From assembly GCF_000737335.2 (NCBI RefSeq), contig NZ_JMCC02000058.1, positions 20,084 to 84,083 of the forward strand: DNA of 64,000 nucleotides. Reading direction: 5' to 3'. The notes under the pieces were generated by a model. The model was given only the letters and a program-made list of their open reading frames with translations. It did no database searches and had not been told where the DNA came from. Both the position numbers and the translations under genes were made by a program. Within the stretch, counting starts at the first letter, position 1, and the number at the start of each line of letters is the position of its first letter. Origin of the DNA: Enhygromyxa salina. GTDB taxonomy: Bacteria; Myxococcota_A; Polyangia; Nannocystales; Nannocystaceae. Below are positions 35,411-44,635 of the stretch, one piece after another.

Positions 35411-37048
35411 ATGTCATCGGGCCCTGCCATCGAGATCCCCGATCGCCTCAACATGGCCGAATGGTTCCTGGACCGGCGCCTCGACGAGGGTCTGGGCGAC
35501 AAGACCGCGATCCACTATCACGGCAGCTCGCTCGACCAGCCGCGCCAGCTCAGCTACGCGCAGCTGGTTGGCGAGAGCTGCAAGGTCACCAATTTACTGC
35601 GCGAGCTCGGGCTTGGCATCGAGGATCGGGTGCTGATCTTGCTGCCCGACACGCCCGCGTTCGTGGCCTGCTACTTCGGGGTGCTCCGGGCTGGCTGCGT
35701 CGCGGTCCCAGCCAACAACTGGCTCAAGGCCAAGGACTACGCCTACTACCTCGAGTACGCCCGGCCCAAGGCCGTGATCGTCGACGCCGAGATCTGGCCA
35801 GCCGTCGACGAGGCGCGCCAGACCGAGGGCCGCCACACCAAGCACTACATCGTCCACGACCGGACCTTCGCGGCCACCCCCGAGGGCACCGTCGACATCG
35901 CGCAGGCCTGCGGCTCGCTGCCCAGCACCGCGCGCACCGAGCCAACCTACCGCGACGACATCTCGACCTGGCTGAGCTCGAGCGGCTCGACCGGCAACCC
36001 CAAGTGCGTGGTCCACATGCACCACGACTTCGTGTGGAACACGATCGCCTACGCCCAGCGCACGCTCAAACTCAAGCGCGACGACATCACGCTGTCCGCC
36101 CCCAAGCTGTTTTTTGGCTACGCGCTGGCCAGCAACATGCTGTTCCCGTTCAGCGTGGGGGGCAGCTGCGTGCTGCTGCCCCAACGCGTCAAGCCGGCCG
36201 CGTACTTCGAGCTGCTCGAGCGCTACGAGGCCACGCAGTTCGTGACCGTGCCAACGACGATCGCCAAGATGGTCGCCGCCGCCGAGAACGACGGCGCCGC
36301 CGACGGCCGTGATCTGTCCAAGCTCCACTCGCTGATCTCGGCCGGCGAGGCGCTTCCACCTCGCATCTATCGGGCCTGGCGCGATCGCTTCAAGGCCGAG
36401 ATCTACGACGGGATCGGCTCGGCCGAGATGTTCCACGTGTACATCACCAACCGACCCGGCGACGTCAAAGAGGGCAGCCTCGGCAAGCTGGTAGAGGGCT
36501 ACGAGTACGAGCTGGTCGGCGACGACGGCCGCCCCGTCGCCAAGGGCGAGATCGGGACCGTCGTGATCCGCGGCGGCTCTGCGGGGCTGTGCTACTGGCG
36601 GATGCGCGACAAGAGCCGCGAGACCTTTCACGGTGACGCGGTCGTTGGCGGCGACAAGTTCATGGTCGATGCTGACGGCTACTTTTGGTACTGCGGCCGC
36701 GGCGACGACATGCTCAAGTGCTCGGGCGTGTTCGTGTCGCCGGTCGAGGTCGAGAACGCCCTGATCGCCCACCCCGCCGTGCGCGAGGCTGGCGTCGTCG
36801 GCTTCCGCGACGCCGACGAGCTCGAGAAGACCATGGCCTTCGTGGAGCTCGCGGCTGGGCACGAAGCCAGTGACGAGCTCTCCGAGCAGATCATCGCGCA
36901 CTGCCGCACGCTGGTCGCCGCGTTCAAGGCCCCGCGCAAGCTCGAGTTCGTGGCTGAGCTGCCGCGCACCGAGACCGGGAAGATCCGGCGGGCTGCGCTG
37001 CGCGAGCTGGCGGCCAAGCAGGTCGATGGCGCGGGAGGCCAGGCGTGA
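35411..37048 (+). CDS. Benzoate-CoA ligase-like acyl/aryl-CoA synthetase
   Basis: 545 residues of the ANL adenylating superfamily. The phosphate-binding loop is SSSGSTGNPK (A3), YDGIGSAEMFHVYITN is the A5 region, YFWYCGRGDDMLKCSG contains the hinge Asp/Arg region (A7-A8), and the C-terminal Lys is in ETGKIRRAALRE (A10). The overall pattern, including HMHHDFVWNTIAYAQ and LFFGYALASNMLFPFSVGG, fits the benzoate/aryl-CoA ligase family (BadA/BclA-like). It would activate an aromatic or short acid to its CoA thioester in the cytoplasm. Its stop overlaps the GTG of the creatininase-family gene by 4 bases, so the two form an operon. The substrate is not predictable from sequence alone. Confidence 0.88.
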   Translation: MSSGPAIEIPDRLNMAEWFLDRRLDEGLGDKTAIHYHGSSLDQPRQLSYAQLVGESCKVTNLLRELGLGIEDRVLILLPDTPAFVACYFGVLRAGCVAVPANNWLKAKDYAYYLEYARPKAVIVDAEIWPAVDEARQTEGRHTKHYIVHDRTFAATPEGTVDIAQACGSLPSTARTEPTYRDDISTWLSSSGSTGNPKCVVHMHHDFVWNTIAYAQRTLKLKRDDITLSAPKLFFGYALASNMLFPFSVGGSCVLLPQRVKPAAYFELLERYEATQFVTVPTTIAKMVAAAENDGAADGRDLSKLHSLISAGEALPPRIYRAWRDRFKAEIYDGIGSAEMFHVYITNRPGDVKEGSLGKLVEGYEYELVGDDGRPVAKGEIGTVVIRGGSAGLCYWRMRDKSRETFHGDAVVGGDKFMVDADGYFWYCGRGDDMLKCSGVFVSPVEVENALIAHPAVREAGVVGFRDADELEKTMAFVELAAGHEASDELSEQIIAHCRTLVAAFKAPRKLEFVAELPRTETGKIRRAALRELAAKQVDGAGGQA

Positions 37049-37836
37049 GCGCGACGGATCCGGGCGCGGCTGGCCAGGTCTGGGAGCTCGCGCGAATGAC
37101 CTACGTGGAGGTCGAGGCCGCGCTCGCACGGTCCGAGCCCAAGATCGCGCTGCTGCCAACCGGGAGCACCGAAGCCCACGGGCCTCACCTGCCGCTGGCG
37201 ACAGACTCGATCATCTCGGTGGAGATGGCCCGGCGCGCGGCGGAGCAGCTCGCCGCCCGCGGGATGATCGCCGTGCGCATGCCAGCGCTGCACTACGCGG
37301 TCACCGATTGGGCTGCAGACTTTGCAGGGTCCGCCGGCGTCACCCAGGACACGGCCCGCGCGACCCTGCTCGAGCTCGCGCGCCGTTATGCAACGTTGGG
37401 CTTTGACGCGACCGTGCTGATCAACGCGCACCTCGAGCCTGACAACATCGCGACCTTGCGCGGGGTCACCCGCGAATACGCAGAGTCCGGCGCGCCGGGA
37501 AAGCTGTTGTTCCCCGACAAGACCCGCCGACGCTACGCGTCCCGCTTGACCCAGGAATTTCAGAGCGGCTCGTGCCACGCCGGACAGTACGAGACCTCTT
37601 TGGTGCTGGCGGTGGATCCAAGCTTGGTCCGCGTCGCGCTCGCGCAAAAATTGCCCGAACACCACGTGGCGCTGCACGAGCACATCGCCCGGGGGGCCAC
37701 GAGCTTCGCAGAGTGCGGCCTCGATCAGGCCTATTGTGGCAATCCGGCCAACGCCAGCGCAGCCGAGGGCCACGCCAGCTACGACGCGCTCGCCAGCATC
37801 GTCGTCGACACGGTGCTCGAGGCGTTGGGCGGCTGA
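37045..37836 (+). CDS. Creatininase-family amidohydrolase
   Basis: 263 residues. The family motif PTGSTEAHGPHLPLATD provides metal-binding Glu, His and Asp. NAHLEPDN is in the place of the usual N-G-H-G-G-N, and SCHAGQYETS holds the second His and the Glu pair. Members hydrolyse creatinine-like amides, the formamide in F420/riboflavin-type pathways, or act in mycofactocin maturation. The replacement of NGHGGN by NAHLEPDN suggests a distinct subgroup. Translationally coupled to the CoA ligase, so it may act on an amide precursor or product of the same pathway (inference). Cytoplasmic; needs two divalent metals in the family. Confidence 0.85.
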   Translation: MSATDPGAAGQVWELARMTYVEVEAALARSEPKIALLPTGSTEAHGPHLPLATDSIISVEMARRAAEQLAARGMIAVRMPALHYAVTDWAADFAGSAGVTQDTARATLLELARRYATLGFDATVLINAHLEPDNIATLRGVTREYAESGAPGKLLFPDKTRRRYASRLTQEFQSGSCHAGQYETSLVLAVDPSLVRVALAQKLPEHHVALHEHIARGATSFAECGLDQAYCGNPANASAAEGHASYDALASIVVDTVLEALGG

Positions 37837-38105
37837 CCTTTGCGATCAATACGGTGGCGGCCATTACTGGAGGGCCTGGGCCTGCCAGCATTCCGCATGG
37901 CCCAATTGGCAGCAACTGTACCGATTGACACAACGTACCAATTGCCAATTGTTCCGTTGGCCACCCGGGTGCTGTCAATATTTGCGCGTACCAGCAGCCC
38001 CATTGACCCGTCAAACGTGGACCCAGCCCGGCACTGCGCGACACTCCACGACACCCATACGCTCAAATGATGAGAGTATGGCTGAATGTCGAGGTTCCCG
38101 AAGTC
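37837..38105. other. Intergenic region upstream of kinase module 2
   Basis: These 269 bases are AT-richer than the flanks and hold no convincing gene. Positions 37915-37955 have short repeats of CAATTG[CG]C and TACCAATTG. The 38018-38044 block is shared with 40638-40664 and is listed separately. Confidence 0.5.
38018..38044 (+). promoter_or_regulatory. 27-bp block shared with 40638-40664, possible sigma54-type promoter
   Basis: It begins TGGACCCAG and ends ACTGCGCGACAC. GG at 38019-38020 and GC at 38031-38032 are separated by ten bases, as in -24/-12 promoters. 24 of 27 bases match the copy at 40638-40664. The distance to the following GAGTATG (29 bases) is the same in both places. Confidence 0.4.
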
Positions 38106-38564
<459 letters not shown>

Positions 38565-38621
38565 CGCACGAGAGAGGCGAACCGCTAAATCCCACGCACA
38601 AGTGCACGCCTACTGACTCGT

Positions 38622-38788
38622 CCCTGCCGTTGTCGACTCGGCGCTCGCGGTATCCCGACACAGCTTCGACCTCGCTCCTCGTCAGGAACGGCACAGACGC
38701 ACCCTGGCACGTCTGCAGGGCCATCCCCGCCGTTGTCGACTCGGCGCTCGCAGTATCCCTAGTCAGGAACGGCCCCAGACTGACTACA
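38622..38788. repeat. Two related direct repeats, also found inside the element at 6626
   Basis: The copies at 38622-38703 and 38725-38788 share GCCGTTGTCGACTCGGCGCT, CGC[G/A]GTATCCC and TCAGGAACGG blocks. The same blocks form the central 80 bases of the inverted-repeat element at 6626-6793. They lie between the convergent ends of the lipoprotein and kinase genes. Confidence 0.6.
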
Positions 38789-38789
38789 G

Positions 38790-40454
38790 TCAGTTCAGGC
38801 GCTGCAGCTTCACGCCGGCCGGCTTCTCGAGCGACACGCGATAGCGCTGGCCTGAAGCCACCTTCACCCGCCCCGCGCTGACCCACGGATCACTCGCGCG
38901 CTCGCGCAGCCAGACCTTGTGGCGACCGGGCGGCAGGCTCAGCTTGGCGACGGGCTCGAGCGCCCGCTCCTGTCCGTTGACCTTGACCCACACGAAGAAG
39001 AACTCGTGAGCGGCGAACTCCACCTCGGCAGGGATCGCAGCGGGGACCTTGGACGCACGCCGCTTGGGCTCGCTCGGGGCCGCCACCGGTGGTGAAGCCT
39101 CTACGACCGGCGCGGCTTCGACGGGCACGGGCGAGACTTCCACAGGCGTGGGAACGGGAACGGGAACGGGAACGGGGACGACCGTGGGCTCGACGGGCGC
39201 CTCGGCGGCTGGGGCATCCTCGCTTGGCGCGGACGCAGCCGTGGTGCCGGACAGCCACGCATATCCAAACCCCAGGCTGACACCGAGCACCGCCAGCGCA
39301 ACCGCCAGCGCAACCGGGGCGCGTCGCCAACCGCTGGCCCGAGCCCCGGCCACCCGCTCGAACGGCTGTGGGGTGGTCTCGGACGCGGCCTCATCGACGG
39401 CGAGGATCGAGCGTGTTGCTAGATCCGACGCGTCCTGCGACTCCGACTGCTCATGCCCAGACTGCCCAGACTGCCCAGACTGTTCGTGGACCGTCGGCTC
39501 GTCGCTGGGCTCGAGCTCGAGCTCCTCGTCGGAGAATTCCACGGTCAACCCAGTGCGCGGCGCCGCGATCCCAGCGCGACCACGCACCAGCGCGGTCAGC
39601 TCGTCGGCGGCGTTGCGATACCCGGGCCAGCGACGCAGGAGCGTCAACGCTTCGCCCGCAGACTGCACACGCGCTCCGCGATCTTTTGCCAGCAGGCCGT
39701 CGCGCAGCGCGACCAACTCGAGCGGAACATCGGTTCGGCGCAGCGGCGGGATCTCGCCCGCGACCACCATGCCGAACAGCGCGTCACGCCCAGCCCCCGC
39801 ACGAAACCGGACGCCGTCGAGCAGCTCTTGCAGCATCGCCCCAACCGCGAACAGATCCGTGGTCGCGTGCTTGGTGTCGCCGCGCAGCTGCTCGGGCGGC
39901 ATGTAGCGCAGCTTGCCGCGCACGTGCAGGCCCGAGGTCTCCTCGCTGGCCAGGCGCGCGACCCCGAAGTCGCTGACCTTGACCTCACCGCTGACCGAAA
40001 TCAGCACATTGTGCGGCGAGATGTCACGATGCACGATCGTGCTGCTCTCGTCGCCCTCTGTCAGGCCGTGAGCGTAGGCGAGGCCGCGCAGGACCTCACC
40101 GATCACGTGGGCGATGACGTGTAGCTCGAACGCCTGGCCCTCCTCGCGCATCGCGGTTGCGAGCCGGCTCAGATCCATGCCATCCACCCACTCCATGACC
40201 AGGTAGCTGCGCCCCTCGTGCTCGCCAACGTCGAACACCTGCACGATGTTGGAGTGCGTCAACATCATGGTCAGACGGCCTTCGTCGACGAACATCCGGC
40301 GGTAGACCGGGTTGTTGGCGAAGTGTGAGGCCAGCAACTTGATGGCCACCGCCTTGCTCGCCCCGCCCATGGCCTGGCGCCGCCCCATCCACACCTCGGC
40401 CATCCCACCCGAGGCAATGCGGCGAACCAACGCGTATGGACCCAATCGTTGCAC
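38790..40454 (-). CDS. Transmembrane Ser/Thr protein kinase with PEGA-like C-terminal domain (K2)
   Basis: 554 residues. The kinase domain opens LGPYALVRRIASGGMAEVW, with the ATP lysine in VAIKLL, catalytic loop HRDISPHN and SDFGVARL, so all key residues are present. The cytoplasmic linker includes repeated Gln/Ser-Gly units (QSGQSGQSG). One membrane helix (about residues 380-405) is followed by a Pro/Val-rich spacer (VPVPVPVPTP) and a PEGA-like domain (FAAHEFFFVWVKVNGQ, LSLPPGRHKVWLR) closely matching K1. The GTG start is firm because TGA lies directly upstream in frame. The divergent gene at 40698 encodes its PEGA/hairpin partner. TTGACA on the minus strand at 40486-40491 may be a -35. Confidence 0.87.
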   Translation of the reverse strand: MQRLGPYALVRRIASGGMAEVWMGRRQAMGGASKAVAIKLLASHFANNPVYRRMFVDEGRLTMMLTHSNIVQVFDVGEHEGRSYLVMEWVDGMDLSRLATAMREEGQAFELHVIAHVIGEVLRGLAYAHGLTEGDESSTIVHRDISPHNVLISVSGEVKVSDFGVARLASEETSGLHVRGKLRYMPPEQLRGDTKHATTDLFAVGAMLQELLDGVRFRAGAGRDALFGMVVAGEIPPLRRTDVPLELVALRDGLLAKDRGARVQSAGEALTLLRRWPGYRNAADELTALVRGRAGIAAPRTGLTVEFSDEELELEPSDEPTVHEQSGQSGQSGHEQSESQDASDLATRSILAVDEAASETTPQPFERVAGARASGWRRAPVALAVALAVLGVSLGFGYAWLSGTTAASAPSEDAPAAEAPVEPTVVPVPVPVPVPTPVEVSPVPVEAAPVVEASPPVAAPSEPKRRASKVPAAIPAEVEFAAHEFFFVWVKVNGQERALEPVAKLSLPPGRHKVWLRERASDPWVSAGRVKVASGQRYRVSLEKPAGVKLQRLN

Positions 40455-40637
40455 TCACATGAGTGAATGACGAATATCCAGAAAATGTCAAGCCAACTTC
40501 ATACACTTCAATCGTGCTATTTTTGAGTCGCCTATCATCCGACATGGCCAAAGTGACAGGCAATGCGCCCGGGTGCCACCGCCCCCAATTACAGCCCCGG
40601 TGTAGATACAGGCCGAATATTCGACGCCACAAAAATC

Positions 40638-40664
40638 TGGACTCAGGACGGCACTGCGCGACAC
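40638..40664 (+). promoter_or_regulatory. 27-bp block shared with 38018-38044, possible sigma54-type promoter
   Basis: It begins TGGACTCAG and ends ACTGCGCGACAC. GG at 40639-40640 and GC at 40651-40652 have the ten-base spacing. It is 33 bases upstream of the ATG at 40698. Confidence 0.4.
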
Positions 40665-40697
40665 TTGATCGCACCTGCAGAACATCGCGACAAGAGT

Positions 40698-41720
40698 ATG
40701 GCAATTATTTCGGGGCCGTTCTTCGGCATATTACTTACAGTTGGCCTGGTGCTTGGTCCTGCGCACGCCGACGACAGCTATCCAGGTGCCGTCAGCGCGG
40801 TCGAGACAGCGCTGGTCCAGATCAACACGGACCCCGAGCGCGGAATTGACACCTTGCGCGCAGCGCTGGTCCATCTTCGCGAGTTCACGCCGCAGCTGGC
40901 CGGGGACCCCAAGACGCTCGAACTACGGCTCTTGGCCGAACTCGCCTTGGCTCGGGCTCAGCTCGCCTCGGGAGATCGCTACGCCGCCGCGGCGACGATC
41001 GACGCAGCACTCGAGGCCCTGGCCGATGCCCCCCTGCCCAGCGATCGGCTGGGTCCGGGGCTTGGGGCGCTGGTGGCCGAACGCCAGCGCGCGCTCGAGG
41101 CCCGCGGCTTCGCGCGACTGCGGGTCGAGTGCCCCACCAAGTGTCGGGTATTGATCAACGAGCGCAACGCGGGGGACGTGGACACGCCGGGGTCCGCACG
41201 CGAGCTGGCGCTTCCGCTGGGCACTCATAGGGTCTGGGTCGAGTCGCTGGCCGAAGACGCGACCGCCGACGCAGACCCGCTGCGCACCACGGTCTCCCTG
41301 GATGCGGCGGACACCGTCGTCACCGTGACCTACTCGGGATCAGCCGAGACCGCCGACAGCCCCGTCCCCACGCGGGGCCAGGCCAACACCGGTGAGCGCC
41401 CACTCGAACTTGGCCCGCAACGCCAACGCCACCGCACCGCGCCGCGCTGGGCCGAGGTCACGACGCTCGTCGCGGGTGGAGCTGCGCTGGTCGCTGGGGC
41501 CGTGCTGTTGGCGATCGACAGCCGTTGCCCTCGCGGCGCGGACCCGAACGACCTCGCCGCCTGCCCCGAACTCTACGACACGCGCACAGGTGGAATCGCG
41601 CTGGTGTCCGCGGGCTTCGCCGCCAGCTTGACCGGTGGAGTGATGCTGATCGTCGACGAGACCCGGATGGGGGATCGCCGCGGCACCGAGCTCGGCCTGG
41701 TCTGGACCACGAGGTTTTGA
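40698..41720 (+). CDS. PEGA-like protein with C-terminal two-helix membrane hairpin (kinase module 2 partner)
   Basis: 340 residues, paralogue of the gene at 22844. Signal peptide (FGILLTVGLVLGPAHA), helical region with TPR-like spacing (DDSYPGAVSAVETALVQIN), PEGA-like domain (LRVECPTKCRVLINERN, LPLGTHRVWVESL), Pro-rich linker, then helix-loop-helix hairpin. The loop carries C-PRGADPNDLAA-C, matching the two-Cys loop of the paralogue. The chain ends TTRF. It is divergent to kinase K2 and four bases upstream of the lipoprotein gene at 41725. The start ATG follows the shared 27-bp block. Its role is unknown; its repeated pairing with kinases suggests it works with them. Confidence 0.72.
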   Translation: MAIISGPFFGILLTVGLVLGPAHADDSYPGAVSAVETALVQINTDPERGIDTLRAALVHLREFTPQLAGDPKTLELRLLAELALARAQLASGDRYAAAATIDAALEALADAPLPSDRLGPGLGALVAERQRALEARGFARLRVECPTKCRVLINERNAGDVDTPGSARELALPLGTHRVWVESLAEDATADADPLRTTVSLDAADTVVTVTYSGSAETADSPVPTRGQANTGERPLELGPQRQRHRTAPRWAEVTTLVAGGAALVAGAVLLAIDSRCPRGADPNDLAACPELYDTRTGGIALVSAGFAASLTGGVMLIVDETRMGDRRGTELGLVWTTRF

Positions 41721-41724
41721 GCCG

Positions 41725-42237
41725 ATGACCGTACCGATCTCACCCATGTTCTGCGTGCTCGTGCTCGCGCTTGGCAGCGGCGCGTCCACTTGCATGAAGC
41801 CCAACCCGCTCATCTACGCGGTCGCCGAAGCGGGCACGGAGTCAGGCGGCGACAGTGAATCCAGCGGCGACAGCGAGTCGGGCAGCGACAGTGAATCCGG
41901 CGGCGACAGTGAATCCGAAGATAGCACCGAGTCGGGCGGCGAGGACGAACAAGACACCGAGTTCCCACAGATCCCCGACGTCGCCGACAGCGAACCCAAC
42001 ACCTGCGCCCCACTCGACGCGTTCAACCCCGAGTGCGGGATGTGTCTAGGCTCGAGCTGTTGCGAGCTCGCGCTCGCTTGCGAGGCGGTCGAAGACTGCC
42101 CATGCCTTGCGGCCTGCTTGTTCGAAGGCGGCAGCAACGGCACCTGCAAGAACGCCTGCAACGGCACAAAGGCGGACATGCCCGAGCTCGATCCGCTCCT
42201 CGATTGCATGGACGAGCTCTGCGACGCCGCGTGCTGA
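41725..42237 (+). CDS. Cys-rich lipoprotein with Ser/Glu linker (kinase module 2)
   Basis: 170 residues. Signal and lipobox-like STC followed by MKPNPLI, matching the gene at 38106. A linker of Ser-Gly-Gly-Asp-Ser-Glu units replaces the usual Gly-Asp run. A compact Cys-rich head follows with about 13 cysteines: CAPLDAFNPECGMCLGSSCC, CEAVEDCPCLAAC and CNGTKADM, ending LCDAAC. Similar heads occur in other myxobacterial lipoproteins. The start is four bases after the stop of the hairpin protein, so the two genes are almost certainly co-transcribed and probably function together. Confidence 0.72.
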   Translation: MTVPISPMFCVLVLALGSGASTCMKPNPLIYAVAEAGTESGGDSESSGDSESGSDSESGGDSESEDSTESGGEDEQDTEFPQIPDVADSEPNTCAPLDAFNPECGMCLGSSCCELALACEAVEDCPCLAACLFEGGSNGTCKNACNGTKADMPELDPLLDCMDELCDAAC

Positions 42238-42243
42238 TCGGGG

Positions 42244-42906
42244 TCACACGCGTGTTGTCGCATCGAGCTGTTGGACGCCTTGGTCCGAGACCAGGTAGTC
42301 CATGCGCAGATCGTGATCGAGCATCGGGATCGGGCCCCCTGGTGGATCGATGAACGCGGCCAGACAGACCCCACACAGCGGCGGCAACTCGAGTTCCGGG
42401 TCCGCCCGGCGAGTCGCCAAGGCCCGATCGTAGTGCCCGGCACCAAATCCCAGCCGCGCGCCGTCTTGGCCGAACCCAAGCCCTGGGACCAGCATCAGAT
42501 CGACGCCGTGCTCGGCCCCCGGGGCGACCACCCCCTCCCCTGCTTCGGCTGTGTGGACCGGCGGCTCGAGCAGACCCATGCGGCCCGGCTCGAGCTGCGA
42601 GAGATCCCGACACGGCCAAAACCGCATGCGCCCCGAGCCGATCAACCTGGGCAACCACACACGCTTGCCAGCCGCGAGCGCGAGCTCGAGCAGCGGCCGG
42701 GTGTCGACCTCGCCGCGCACCCCAACGAACGCCGCCAAGCCGCGGGCCTCGACCCACATGGGATGCGCGACGAGCTTGGCCGTGAGCTGCTGCGATCCGA
42801 GCAACAAATGCTCGGCCGACAGCGCCCGCCGCCGCGCCAACAACAGCTTGCGCAGGGCCTGCTTGGCTGCATCCGCGCTGGGCTGCTCGAGCTTGGGCTC
42901 GGTCAT
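42244..42906 (-). CDS. 5-formyltetrahydrofolate cyclo-ligase
   Basis: 220 residues. It converts 5-formyl-THF to 5,10-methenyl-THF with ATP, recycling folate in the cytoplasm. The N-terminal helix carries the basic motif KLLLARRRALS, the middle part has VDTRPLLELALAAGKRVWLPR, and the ATP/folate site is LVPGLGFGQDGARLGFGAGHYDRAL, the family hallmark. The C-terminus reads PMLDHDLRMDYLVSD. Length and motifs are normal. TAGGCT lies 7 bases before the ATG. The gene is convergent with the lipoprotein gene at 41725, stops only 6 bases apart. Confidence 0.92.
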   Translation of the reverse strand: MTEPKLEQPSADAAKQALRKLLLARRRALSAEHLLLGSQQLTAKLVAHPMWVEARGLAAFVGVRGEVDTRPLLELALAAGKRVWLPRLIGSGRMRFWPCRDLSQLEPGRMGLLEPPVHTAEAGEGVVAPGAEHGVDLMLVPGLGFGQDGARLGFGAGHYDRALATRRADPELELPPLCGVCLAAFIDPPGGPIPMLDHDLRMDYLVSDQGVQQLDATTRV

Positions 42907-42913
42907 GTGCGCG

Positions 42914-42919
42914 AGCCTA
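42914..42919 (-). promoter_or_regulatory. -10-like hexamer TAGGCT, leaderless arrangement
   Basis: TAGGCT ends 7 bases before the ATG at 42906. On the plus strand a weaker TAAAAC at 42952-42957 ends 6 bases before the amidase ATG at 42964. Confidence 0.45.
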
Positions 42920-42963
42920 CACCGACGCTCGCCAGCGCGGCCCTGCGACGATAAAACCCGGGC

Positions 42964-44454
42964 ATGTCCAGCTTCGAAGACTACGAGCAACACGACGCGA
43001 CCGGACTCGCCCGGCTGGTGCGCGATGGAGAGGTGTCGCCGACTCAGCTGGTCGAGGCGGCGATCGAGCGGATCGAAGCGCGGAATCCCAAGATCAACGC
43101 GGTCGTGCATCGCAGCTTCGAGCGCGCCCGCACCCAGGCCCTGGATCTGGACCAGCTACCGAGCGGGCCGTTTCGTGGGGTCCCGTTCCTGCTCAAGGAT
43201 CTCAAGGCGCTCGACGCTGGCCAGCCAAGCAGCAACGGCTCGCGGCTGTGGGCGGACCGGCGGGCGACCCACGACGACGAGCTGGTCCGGCGGTTCAAGG
43301 CGGCCGGGCTGATCATCTGTGGACGTACCAATACGCCGGAGCTGGGGATCCTTGGCGTGACCGAACCCGAGCTGTTTGGCCCGACGCGCAACCCGTGGAA
43401 CACCGACCGCACCCCCGGGGGCAGCAGCGGCGGCGCGGGGGCGGCCGTGGCCGCGGGCATGGTCCCAGCCGCGCACGCCAGCGACGGCGGCGGCTCGATC
43501 CGGATCCCCGCCAGCAACTGCGGGCTGGTCGGGCTCAAGCCATCGCGCCACCGGGCCCCCGTCATGGATCCAACCGGCTCGTGGGGCGACCTCGCGGGCG
43601 CCCACGTGCTGACCCGCAGCGTGCGTGACAGCGCCGGATTGCTCGACTGCATCTCCGGTCCGCGGCGCGGCGTCGCGGAGCAGCTGCCGGCCCCGGGCGA
43701 GTCGTTCGTGACCCAGCTCGAGCGCGCGCCAGAGCGCCTGCGCGTAGCCTTGTGCACCCGCGCGTTGCTGGCCACGGACACCGACCCCGACTGCGTGCAG
43801 GCGGCCGAAGACGCCGCCAAGCTGTGCGCCGAGCTTGGTCACGAGGTCGTCGAGGCCACCCCCAGCTTCGATCGTGCCGCGCTGACTCGGGCGTACCTGA
43901 TCATGGTCTGCTGCGGCACCGCCTCGGCGATCCGCGTGTACGAGGCCGAGCGTGGCAAGCCGGCCCGGGCGGGCGAGCTCGAGCCCAAGACCTGGCTGCT
44001 GCGGATCATTGGCGAGTCACTGAGTGCCGGCGAATACATCGAGCAGCTGGCGCTGATCCAAAGGGCATCGATCGAGCTGTCCAACTTCTTCGTGGAGCAT
44101 GACGTGATGATCACCCCCACGCTGGCCCAACCGGCGCTGAAGGTCGGTGAGATCGCCACAACGGCGCTCGAGCGCAACGCCGCGCGGGTGTTTCGGACCG
44201 CCCCGGTCAAACGCGTGATGCTGAAATTGCTCGATGAGCTCGCCGCGGATCCGCTCGCGGCCACCCCCAACACCCAGCTGTTCAACATGACAGGGCAACC
44301 AGCCATCTCGCTGCCGCTGCACTGGGACGCCGAGGGGCTCCCGATGGGTGTCCAGTTTGTCGGGCGGCTGGGCGAGGAGGCTCTGTTGTTGCGCTTGGCC
44401 AGGCAGATCGAGCAAGCCAAGCCCTGGATGGATCGGCGTCCGACGAACGTGTGA
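42964..44454 (+). CDS. Amidase signature family enzyme
   Basis: 496 residues. The Ser-cisSer-Lys triad of the amidase signature family is complete: Lys at about 78 (LLKDLKAL), cis-Ser at about 154 (TPGGSSGG) and nucleophile Ser at about 178 (GGGSIRIPAS). The family cleaves amide bonds, from fatty acid amides to Glu-tRNA(Gln) precursors. A GatA role is less likely because no gatB/gatC is nearby and the C-terminal region (MDRRPTNV end, TGQPAISLPL) fits general amidases. It is cytoplasmic. The stop is directly followed by the CTAG inverted-repeat element at 44456. Confidence 0.9.
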   Translation: MSSFEDYEQHDATGLARLVRDGEVSPTQLVEAAIERIEARNPKINAVVHRSFERARTQALDLDQLPSGPFRGVPFLLKDLKALDAGQPSSNGSRLWADRRATHDDELVRRFKAAGLIICGRTNTPELGILGVTEPELFGPTRNPWNTDRTPGGSSGGAGAAVAAGMVPAAHASDGGGSIRIPASNCGLVGLKPSRHRAPVMDPTGSWGDLAGAHVLTRSVRDSAGLLDCISGPRRGVAEQLPAPGESFVTQLERAPERLRVALCTRALLATDTDPDCVQAAEDAAKLCAELGHEVVEATPSFDRAALTRAYLIMVCCGTASAIRVYEAERGKPARAGELEPKTWLLRIIGESLSAGEYIEQLALIQRASIELSNFFVEHDVMITPTLAQPALKVGEIATTALERNAARVFRTAPVKRVMLKLLDELAADPLAATPNTQLFNMTGQPAISLPLHWDAEGLPMGVQFVGRLGEEALLLRLARQIEQAKPWMDRRPTNV

Positions 44455-44455
44455 G

Positions 44456-44543
44456 CTAGAGCGCCGATCAGTGTGGAGTCGCGTCGGCAGGTGCGGCCCC
44501 AGATGCGCCTGGCGTCGTGAACTCAGACTGATTGGCGCTCTAG
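44456..44543. mobile_element. 88-bp inverted-repeat element (MITE-like), CTAG-bounded
   Basis: This is a short copy of the element at 6626-6793. Both ends are CTAG and the arms of about 35 bases are imperfect reverse complements (CTAGAGCGCCGATCAGTGTG at the left). It begins one base after the amidase stop codon. A transcript through it would fold into a long hairpin, so it may also end amidase transcription before the kinase cluster. Confidence 0.7.
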
Positions 44544-44635
44544 CCCGGTCGATGAGCGACCACCCGAGGTCCTGCCGGGCCGACCCGTCGCCGACCACCC
44601 CCACCGCGATCGGCTCGCTCCAGCACCTTCGCAGC

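Noticed and set aside
42964..44454. Calling the amidase GatA
   Set aside because: No gatB or gatC nearby and no GatA-specific features that I can see; general amidase is safer.
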